Shown piece by piece: positions 1 through 4,448 of a DNA stretch of 5,850 nucleotides (its first letter is position 1; each line of letters begins with the position of its first letter). Source of the stretch: an uncultured Saprospiraceae bacterium (GTDB taxonomy: Bacteria > Bacteroidota > Bacteroidia > Chitinophagales > Saprospiraceae); NCBI GenBank assembly GCA_938044055.1, contig CALIQO010000644.1:1-5850 (forward strand), in the 5' to 3' direction. The translations under genes were made by a program, and so were the position numbers. The notes under the pieces were generated by a model. That model did not search any database. It saw nothing but the letters and a program-made list of their open reading frames with translations, and had not been told where the DNA came from.

Positions 1-744
1 GTCGAATTCTCCATAGTCTAAAATCAATGGGGATGGTATTTCTATTCCAGATCTGAAAGGAGTCTTAGTACTGGAACCTTGTATATAATGATATCCTCCG
101 AATATCTCTAGTGACATCCGATTGTTTACCATCATGAATCCGATCTGCAATCCACCATAGAAGAACCTATCTGATAAATTTTCTGTATTGTTATCTACGT
201 TTCGGGTTATGAATCCGACTAAAGGCTTAGTGTATAAGCCTTCCATGAGGTGCTTTATTTTCTTTTTCTTAGAAAGTTTAAAAGGATCTGATAACCGATA
301 CTTAAACCCCAGTTGAATTCCATGACCATAATATTTCTGTCCGAATTCTTCTTTTAGCCCTACTAGCATATACATAGCTTCCATGGAGTATCTAGGACGG
401 ATTGATTGTTCATATCCTATCATTATTGTATTGCGAATAAATCCAGAAAGGCTGAGCTTCACCATTTTTTTGCGTTGCATTTCTAGCATCTGTGGATCTA
501 TTTTTTCTTGCTCGCTAAAATCCGTCATGTATAAGTATAGAATATCAACTATAGGAATAATGTACTCAATCTCTAATCGGTCATCGTATTTGTAATAATG
601 CAGTGAAGTGGAATCCATTCTGATAATGGTGATTTTTTCAGACTTCCCATTATTTCTCTTGAGGATCTGTTGTCCATGGCTTGTATCAGAAATGAAGAGG
701 ACAATTAAAAACAAAATAACCAGTCTGAATTGTGTACTACGCAT
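1..744 (-). CDS. Partial exported protein, probable outer-membrane beta-barrel (C-terminus off window)
   Basis: Reading the minus strand from the ATG at 744-742 gives 248 codons without a stop to the window edge. The start is fixed by an in-frame TAG six codons upstream (762-760). Residues 1-24 look like a Sec signal peptide: basic start (MRSTQFR), hydrophobic core LVILFLIVLFI, and probable cleavage before QQ at 25-26, as is common in Bacteroidota. Residues about 27-72 (ILKRNNGKSEKITIIRMDST, later IEYIIPIVDILYLYM) resemble the short N-terminal beta domain of Bacteroidota proteins that begin with a 'LKNGE..EG.I..I....I.Y' pattern. From about residue 97 the sequence alternates in beta-strand fashion (LSLSGFIRNTIMIGYEQ, GIQLGFKYRLS, FYGGLQIGFMMVNNRMSLEI), as expected of an outer-membrane barrel, with a Lys-rich loop at 159-165. 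The family is not recognised by name and the function is unknown. It is divergent from padR, so the operator in 858-940 could also affect it. I am confident it is a real gene and moderately confident of the barrel. Confidence 0.82.
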   Translation of the reverse strand, partial: MRSTQFRLVILFLIVLFISDTSHGQQILKRNNGKSEKITIIRMDSTSLHYYKYDDRLEIEYIIPIVDILYLYMTDFSEQEKIDPQMLEMQRKKMVKLSLSGFIRNTIMIGYEQSIRPRYSMEAMYMLVGLKEEFGQKYYGHGIQLGFKYRLSDPFKLSKKKKIKHLMEGLYTKPLVGFITRNVDNNTENLSDRFFYGGLQIGFMMVNNRMSLEIFGGYHYIQGSSTKTPFRSGIEIPSPLILDYGEFD

Positions 745-815
745 AAGCCGTATAATTGACTATTCTAAGTAACACAATATATATATAGAATGTACTTACT
801 GAAGGAGTAATTCTA

Positions 816-844
816 TTTATCGGTTGTTTTTAACCGTTTATCGG
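816..844. repeat. TTTATCGG direct repeat enclosing a small hairpin
   Basis: TTTATCGG occurs at 816-823 and again at 837-844. Between and overlapping them, CGGTT (821-825) can pair with AACCG (832-836) around a T-rich loop. The element lies between the divergent genes, upstream of the GTAC boxes. It could be a regulator site or chance in AT-rich DNA. No function is assigned. Confidence 0.3.
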
Positions 845-857
845 CAAAAAATTACTC

Positions 858-940
858 TTTATATAGTACTTTGTCTAAAAAAGGTACCTTGTATTGCATA
901 GTACTATATAAATCCCTTATATTTGTATTGTAATGGTACT
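858..940. promoter_or_regulatory. Candidate PadR operator: inverted repeat and phased GTAC boxes
   Basis: TTTATATAGTACT (858-870) is repeated as a perfect reverse complement at 900-912, giving 13-bp arms 29 bp apart. Midway between them is the 10-bp palindrome AAGGTACCTT (881-890), and ATAGTACTAT (899-908) is itself palindromic. GTAC cores lie at 866, 884, 901 and 936, with start-to-start spacings of 18, 17 and 35 bp, close to one, one and two multiples of 17.5. The first two share GTACYTTGT and the last two share GTACTA. PadR-family repressors are known to bind dyad-symmetric operators at their own promoters. The array overlaps the best promoter candidate upstream of padR, so autorepression is a reasonable inference. 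Binding itself is not shown by sequence. Confidence 0.5.
894..925 (+). promoter_or_regulatory. Candidate Bacteroidota-type promoter of the padR-pspC operon
   Basis: TATATTTG at 918-925 matches the Bacteroidota -7 consensus TAnnTTTG exactly. A TTG at 894-896 stands 21 bp upstream, within the usual range for the -33 element. Transcription would start near 930-933, giving a leader of about 135 nt before padR. The third GTAC box (901-904) falls in the spacer and the fourth (936-939) just past the expected start, positions well suited to repression. Confidence 0.45.
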
Positions 941-1066
941 ACACCGCAACAGAATTAGCGTTAAAGAAAACATTTGCGAAAGCGAGAAAAAAAGAAACCA
1001 TTATATAAATCTAGAAAGCCATAGAAGACCAATAGGTAAAAAAGGACTCTAGGAAAAAATATTTTT

Positions 1067-1408
1067 ATGAAATTAGAAAACACGAAAGCACAGATGAGAA
1101 AAGGGATACTTGAGCTATGCGTGCTATCAATCATATCCGAGAAGGAAGCATATCCCTCAGATATCATAAAGCAGTTAAAAGCTTCTAAGCTTATAGTGGT
1201 AGAAGGTACGCTCTACCCCTTGTTAAGTAGGTTGAAAAATTCTGCTTTACTTCAGTACACTTGGAAAGAGTCTAAAACAGGCCCTCCTCGGAAGTACTAT
1301 AGTCTGACCGATACGGGGACTGAGTTCCTTCACGGACTTGTAGAAACATGGGACGAGTTGAATCATGCAGTCAATCAATCCACTAAGAAAATTAAAACGA
1401 AAGCATAA
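1067..1408 (+). CDS. PadR-family transcriptional repressor (short form)
   Basis: This 113-aa protein has the single winged-helix layout of short PadR regulators and should act as a dimeric cytoplasmic DNA-binding protein. Residues 9-22 (QMRKGILELCVLSI) match the family's first helix. Residues 29-45 carry the helix-turn-helix, with YPSDIIKQL in place of the common HGYEI pattern, as often seen in Bacteroidota members. EGTLYPLLSRL (46-56) is the recognition-helix signature, and GPPRKYYSLTDTG (72-84) is the wing with its hallmark PPRKYY. A short C-terminal helix (about 85-104) would provide dimer contacts. The ATG at 1067 follows an A-rich leader with AGGA at 1051-1054. It is followed after 76 bp, without a terminator, by the PspC-domain gene, a pairing often seen in Bacteroidota, so the two are probably co-transcribed and repressed by this protein. 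The ligand or signal is not known. Confidence 0.93.
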   Translation: MKLENTKAQMRKGILELCVLSIISEKEAYPSDIIKQLKASKLIVVEGTLYPLLSRLKNSALLQYTWKESKTGPPRKYYSLTDTGTEFLHGLVETWDELNHAVNQSTKKIKTKA

Positions 1409-1484
1409 CCATTATCCTGAAGAGGATTACTTTTTATTACAGAAACATTTATTTCCGGTAGCGGAATAAGCATAAATAGATGAA

Positions 1485-2180
1485 ATGAACAAAATAGTTA
1501 ATGTCAATCTGGGAGGTTTTCCATTTACCATCGATGAAGCGGCTTATCATCGTATGTCTAGATACATAACCACCATCAAAAATCATTTTTCCGATTCAGA
1601 GGGATGTGATGATATCGTCTATGATATAGAGGTAAGGATGGCTGAATTGTTTCAGGAGAACATGAGTGGCAAGGCCATCATAAGTGAGGTAGATCTGGAT
1701 CAGGTAATAAAGATCCTAGGTAGACCAGAAGATTTCGGAGCTGCTTCCATAGACGAAGACGAACCCATAACAACCACCAAGCGTAAGAAAAAGCGCAAGC
1801 ATACCATTAAAACGGGTAAAAAATTGTTCCGAAATCCTGAAGACAAGGTAATTGCAGGAGTCTGTAGTGGGCTTAGTGCATATCTAGGAATCAAGGATTC
1901 TATCTGGATAAGACTTGCCTTTATCATTCTAGGTCTAAGCATGACAGGTGTATTAATATACATCGTGTTGGCTGCCATCATTCCGGAAGCCTTGACGGCG
2001 GGAGACCGACTCGAGATGAAGGGAGAACCGGTCAATGTGAACAACATCGCTAAGACCATAGAGGAAGAACTCACGGAGCTTGGCGATAAGATCACAGAGA
2101 TGACTAAGGACTTGGGAAACGAATTCAAGTCTAAAAAAAAAATTTTAAGTCGTCCTCCTTCTCTGTGGGAGGATCTCTAA
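1485..2180 (+). CDS. PspC-domain membrane protein, frame-0 product (N-terminal part of a split gene)
   Basis: The 231-aa frame-0 product has three parts. Residues 1-86 form a helical N-terminal domain ending in IKILGRPEDFG, similar in pattern to the HAAS-type helical domains found beside PadR regulators (inference). A basic linker follows (about 99-113, KRKKKRKH). Residues 112-169 are a PspC domain: KLFRNPEDKVIAGVCSGLSA, then the IWIRLAFIIL...IYIVLAAIIPEA membrane segment at about 140-168. After EMKGEPVNV (177-185) there is a charged helix (about 187-215). In Bacteroidota relatives that I recall, this type of protein does not stop here but continues into several more membrane spans and a beta-rich periplasmic end. 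Here that continuation is in the -1 frame. Beyond residue 219 the frame-0 sequence (ILSRPPSLWEDL) looks unlike the family, as expected of a frame-shifted tail. The ATG at 1485 gives a family-like N-terminus (MNKIVNVNL). It is probably involved in sensing or resisting envelope stress, as inferred from PspC. Confidence 0.85.
   Translation: MNKIVNVNLGGFPFTIDEAAYHRMSRYITTIKNHFSDSEGCDDIVYDIEVRMAELFQENMSGKAIISEVDLDQVIKILGRPEDFGAASIDEDEPITTTKRKKKRKHTIKTGKKLFRNPEDKVIAGVCSGLSAYLGIKDSIWIRLAFIILGLSMTGVLIYIVLAAIIPEALTAGDRLEMKGEPVNVNNIAKTIEEELTELGDKITEMTKDLGNEFKSKKKILSRPPSLWEDL
2133..2174 (+). other. Candidate -1 recoding site: A10 slippery run plus downstream hairpin
   Basis: Ten A's occupy 2133-2142. 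In frame 0 they read AAA AAA AAA ATT, so the heptamer A AAA AAA (2135-2141) fits the X XXY YYZ slippery pattern. Ten nt further, TCCTCC (2153-2158) pairs perfectly with GGAGGA (2168-2173), extendable by G-T pairs at both ends. The -1 frame has a TAA at 2132-2134, so the switch must occur between 2135 and the frame-0 stop at 2180; the A10 run is the only long homopolymer there. A -1 shift yields SKKKNFKSSSFSVGGSLKTG at the join and a 741-aa fusion (219 + 522 residues). Slippage on runs of nine or more A's by RNA polymerase is known from bacterial dnaX and IS elements and would give the same product. An AAGGA at 2106-2110 is too far upstream to be a standard stimulator. An indel error in the assembly is an equally simple explanation. 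Confidence 0.5.
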
Positions 2181-3709
2181 AAACAGGAATTTCTGTACTA
2201 GGCGGTATAGTACTTACTATAGTAGGGCTCTTCAAGAAAGTCTTGAAGCCCTTCTTTTTTTTAGCAGTCATCTTTTTTCTAGTAGCCACTATTATTATGC
2301 TTATCGGCTGGACTGTCGGCTCTATATTTGTCCTTCCATTATCTTCTTTTATAATACCAGGGCATTCATTATTCGCGTATCTGATGACCACATCAGCTTA
2401 TCTTACCCTAGCGATACCATTGCTTTCTCTTTTCTATTGGTTGACTACAAGGTTTAGAAGATATTCCATCAAGCCTTCTATAAGAAGAGGATTCAGGGTG
2501 TTGTGGTGCACATCTATAGTTGTTACGGGGATTTCCATTTTTACCACTGTAAGAGATCATCTAGATTCAGAGGAAGTGTTTTCTTATGAAGCGTATGACA
2601 TAGAAGCAGACACTGTTCATGTCAATGTGATTGACCCTAATCGTTCTTACTATCATACGATCTATAACTTCGATGGCATCGATTACACGGGTGATAAGAT
2701 TTTCTTCGAGAACATAAAAGTAGATTTCCATACTGCTGAGAATGATCAGTTGAGGATAGATCGCACGGTCCATGCGCTAGGTAGAAGCAATTCCCGAGCA
2801 AGAAAAAATGCTGAGCGACTGCAACACAGCATAGAATATGGCAATGGTGAGATTACCATTCCTTCGCAATCGGCCATCAATAAAGGGAACAAGCTCCGTG
2901 GTCAGATGGTAGAATATGATATCTACGTCCCTGAAGGAAAGGAGCTGGTCTTCGATAATAGAAGTGGATACAACCATAATTTCCAGTATAATTTCGATAA
3001 AGATATGGAGCGGCCTAGATACCATCAGATGAGTAAGTACTCATGGACCATGGGTAAAAATGGTATGTTTTCATCAGAATGGATAGAGAACTATAATTTC
3101 ACCAGGACTATTCCGCTTTCGCAAATAGAGAACTTCAACATAAAGGGAGACCTCGAAGTAACGGTCAAACCCGGTGATAAAAACCAATTGTTACTCATCG
3201 GCGTTAAGAATCAAGTAGAAGATATAGAATTGATAGAACAAGAAAATCTAATCAATATTATCCGGAAAAGGGATAACAGAGTAGATGATAAAATACAACT
3301 GGTTCTCATCTCTAATAATATAAAGAACATTGTCAATTATTCAGACCGACCTATGCGTATGGAGGGAATGAATCAAGAAGAGTTGCATCTAGAATTGATG
3401 GGAAGGGGAGACATACAAGGATATGTGGATATAGAACATCTGCACATCAGATCAGAATATGCCAAGGATATTGAACTCGTAGGATCGGGTAAAACCTTAA
3501 GTATCCACGACACTGGAAAAGGAAATTACGACGCTAGGAATTATAAGATAGAAGCGCTCAAAAATTTCAACAGACTACAAGACTCGCGATTCGATGTAAG
3601 CAAGACGATTAAGACAGTTAAATCCATAAAGAATCAAAACAACAAAATCACAGGCAGCGCAGAGATAGAGTTGGTAGAAAGTATTCCATTGACTGAGATA
3701 ATAAAATAA
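2165..3709 (+). CDS. Membrane and periplasmic part of the PspC protein (-1 frame continuation, GIN/DUF2807-like end)
   Basis: This frame is open from 2135 to the TAA at 3707-3709. The nominal start is GTG at 2165 (514 aa), but that GTG lies inside a hairpin, has no ribosome site, and reads as Val in the fused product, so I doubt it is a true start. Hydrophobic spans lie at about residues 9-24, 29-50, 70-93 and 111-128. After them come an extracytoplasmic region with VEYDIYVPEGKELVFDN (249-265) and FDKDMERPRYHQM (277-289), patterns typical of the C-terminal half of Bacteroidota PspC proteins. Residues about 312-510 (FNIKGDLEVTVKPGD, IRSEYAKDIELVGSG) resemble the beta-solenoid GIN/DUF2807 head domain. 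More than 1,500 nt without a stop argues against long-standing decay. It overlaps the frame-0 ORF by 16 bp and ends 24 bp before a strong terminator. It probably anchors the PspC segment to a periplasmic sensing or binding domain. Confidence 0.8.
   Translation: MGGSLKTGISVLGGIVLTIVGLFKKVLKPFFFLAVIFFLVATIIMLIGWTVGSIFVLPLSSFIIPGHSLFAYLMTTSAYLTLAIPLLSLFYWLTTRFRRYSIKPSIRRGFRVLWCTSIVVTGISIFTTVRDHLDSEEVFSYEAYDIEADTVHVNVIDPNRSYYHTIYNFDGIDYTGDKIFFENIKVDFHTAENDQLRIDRTVHALGRSNSRARKNAERLQHSIEYGNGEITIPSQSAINKGNKLRGQMVEYDIYVPEGKELVFDNRSGYNHNFQYNFDKDMERPRYHQMSKYSWTMGKNGMFSSEWIENYNFTRTIPLSQIENFNIKGDLEVTVKPGDKNQLLLIGVKNQVEDIELIEQENLINIIRKRDNRVDDKIQLVLISNNIKNIVNYSDRPMRMEGMNQEELHLELMGRGDIQGYVDIEHLHIRSEYAKDIELVGSGKTLSIHDTGKGNYDARNYKIEALKNFNRLQDSRFDVSKTIKTVKSIKNQNNKITGSAEIELVESIPLTEIIK
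2206..2221. promoter_or_regulatory. Internal inverted repeat sharing the operator's TATAGTACTT
   Basis: TATAGTA (2206-2212) and TACTATA (2215-2221) form a perfect 7-bp inverted repeat with a 2-bp centre, inside the coding sequence just after the frame junction. TATAGTACTT (2206-2215) is identical to 862-871 in the upstream operator candidate. It may be a second PadR site within the operon, or a by-product of coding Ile-Val-Leu-Thr-Ile-Val. Confidence 0.25.
2225..2262 (+). terminator. Terminator-like hairpin inside the gene, just after the frame-0 stop
   Basis: GGGC (2225-2228) pairs with GCCC (2248-2251) and TTCAAGA (2231-2237) with TCTTGAA (2241-2247): 11 bp with a 2-nt bulge and a 3-nt loop. 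TTCTTTTTTTT (2252-2262) follows at once. This is the form of a Rho-independent terminator. It starts 45 nt after the frame-0 stop, so it would be exposed when ribosomes end at 2180 and covered when they shift to -1. The same bases encode GLFKKVLKPFFF, a plausible membrane-edge sequence, so the hairpin may be coincidental. Confidence 0.4.
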
Positions 3710-3732
3710 AAGTTAAAGGATTAATTAATTGG

Positions 3733-3767
3733 AAGAGGTTGTCCCATCGTGGGGCAGCCTCTTTTTT
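3733..3767 (+). terminator. Rho-independent terminator of the padR-pspC operon
   Basis: AGAGGTTGTCCCA (3734-3746) pairs with TGGGGCAGCCTCT (3750-3762) over 13 bp, including two G-T pairs, around a TCG loop. T's run from 3762 to 3767. It lies 24 bp past the stop codon at 3709 and ends the operon. Confidence 0.88.
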
Positions 3768-3780
3768 AATTTCCATGGAG
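3768..3780 (+). repeat. Partial tail of the C/G-rich intergenic repeat
   Basis: AATTTCCATGGAG is identical to 3825-3837, the tail of the full repeat copy. It directly abuts the terminator's T-tract. It may be the remnant of another copy, or half of a 13-bp direct repeat bracketing 3781-3824. Confidence 0.55.
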
Positions 3781-3791
3781 TAGTTTATAGT

Positions 3792-3837
3792 AAAGCTGTC
3801 CCCCTATGAGGGGGTTGGGGGTGGAATTTCCATGGAG
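3792..3837 (+). repeat. C/G-rich palindromic intergenic repeat, copy A
   Basis: The unit begins AAAGCTGT and forms a compact hairpin, CCCCCT (3800-3805) with AGGGGG (3809-3814) around ATG. It then continues TTGGGGGTGG and AATTTCCATGGAG. Similar C-run/G-run palindromes are dispersed between genes in many Bacteroidota genomes, much like REP elements. It is non-coding. Copies A and C are in opposite orientation and could pair with each other. Confidence 0.7.
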
Positions 3838-3947
3838 CCGAATCATGCAATGGTCTTTTTAGGACGAAAGGTTCTCTTCATTAAGAGGTGATTTGATATC
3901 CGCAAATAGCTTTTTAGAAATGGATTGATGCATTGTCACGGAAGAGG

Positions 3948-3979
3948 ATTCCACCCCCGTCACCCCCTCAAGGGGGACA
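3948..3979 (-). repeat. C/G-rich palindromic intergenic repeat, copy C (inverted)
   Basis: Read on the minus strand this starts TGTCCCCCT, makes a hairpin (3963-3968 with 3971-3976), and continues to GGGGGTGGAAT. It matches copy A except for a shorter loop and four bases in place of two between the G runs. The tail with CCATGG is absent. Confidence 0.65.
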
Positions 3980-3999
3980 ATACTCCGGTTAAGGTTTAG

Positions 4000-4044
4000 A
4001 AAGCTGTCCCCCTATGAGGGGATTAGGGCGGCATTTCTATGATG
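4000..4044 (+). repeat. C/G-rich palindromic intergenic repeat, copy B (degenerate tail)
   Basis: The first 22 bases are identical to copy A (from AAAGCTGTC to the fourth G of the G run). The rest is diverged but alignable (ATTAGGGCGGC, then ATTTCTATGATG for AATTTCCATGGAG). The hairpin CCCCT with AGGGG is kept. Confidence 0.62.
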
Positions 4045-4292
4045 CAGATTCTTACAATAATCTTTTTAAGAGTCAAGGCATTCTTAATCGAGATCGAATC
4101 GAAATAGTAGGGTAAAGTAGCTTTGGTACGTTTTTTAGATAGAAGCAGCTTAAAAAACCACCCAAAAGGGTGACTTAAAACCACCCATTTATTGGTAAAT
4201 TTGCTTGTAATTGCCAAAAGTGGCACTCGAAACAAGGGATATTTAAATTTTATAGAACCATATATTCTTTAAAATTGTAATGATATCGTTAT
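4045..4292. other. Non-coding AT-rich stretch
   Basis: No credible gene is seen here. The only structure I note is CACCC (4159-4163) pairing with GGGTG (4168-4172). Read on the minus strand it is followed by six T's (4157-4152), like a weak terminator, but no minus-strand gene leads into it. ACCACCCA also recurs at 4157-4164 and 4180-4187. Confidence 0.5.
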
Positions 4293-4405
4293 ATTTACCC
4301 AGACGCAAAAACGCCATTTACGTTACCATTTACTCATTAAGACGTGGTATTTACTAATTGGCTAATAATCATTCCCTTTTAGAATTGTATATTTACTTGA
4401 AGTAA
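4293..4405 (+). promoter_or_regulatory. Upstream control region of the surface-protein gene: ATTTAC array and palindrome
   Basis: ATTTAC occurs five times on the plus strand, starting at 4293, 4316, 4328, 4349 and 4391. The spacings are 23, 12, 21 and 42 bp, roughly 2, 1, 2 and 4 helical turns. The last copy is part of TATATTTA (4388-4395), one base from the Bacteroidota -7 element, and overlaps the palindrome TTACTT-G-AAGTAA (4393-4405). No convincing -33 TTG sits at the right distance (the nearest, 4358-4360, is 27 bp away), so the promoter might need an activator. The arrangement suggests binding sites for an unidentified regulator. Confidence 0.35.
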
Positions 4406-4448
4406 GAGTCACTGCACGATGTATGGTCTCTTTAGAAAAATATAAGAC

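Noticed and set aside
383..595. Plus-strand 70-aa ORF
   Set aside because: It lies wholly within the minus-strand exported-protein gene, which has a signal peptide and consistent beta-strand pattern.
961..1167. Minus-strand 68-aa ORF over the padR start
   Set aside because: It overlaps the well-supported padR gene and leader, with composition explained by the opposite strand.
1453..1466. TTCCG/CGGAA hairpin between padR and the PspC gene
   Set aside because: Only a 5-bp stem with no T-tract, so not a terminator; a role in translation control cannot be supported.
1700..2128. Minus-strand 142-aa ORF inside the PspC gene
   Set aside because: It is the reverse of the conserved PspC-coding sequence and shows no domain of its own.
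2165..2200. Independent translation start (GTG 2165) for the -1 frame gene
   Set aside because: No ribosome site precedes it, the GGAGGA lies after it within a hairpin, and family-like sequence extends upstream of it to the A-run. The first in-frame ATG is far inside the membrane segments.
4152..4172. Minus-strand terminator (CACCC/GGGTG with six T's)
   Set aside because: The stem is only 5 bp and no minus-strand gene feeds into it; noted in the intergenic entry but not called.
4023..4235. Minus-strand 70-aa ORF in the long intergenic region
   Set aside because: It spans a repeat copy and a hairpin, has no recognisable domain and no start signal; treated as chance.
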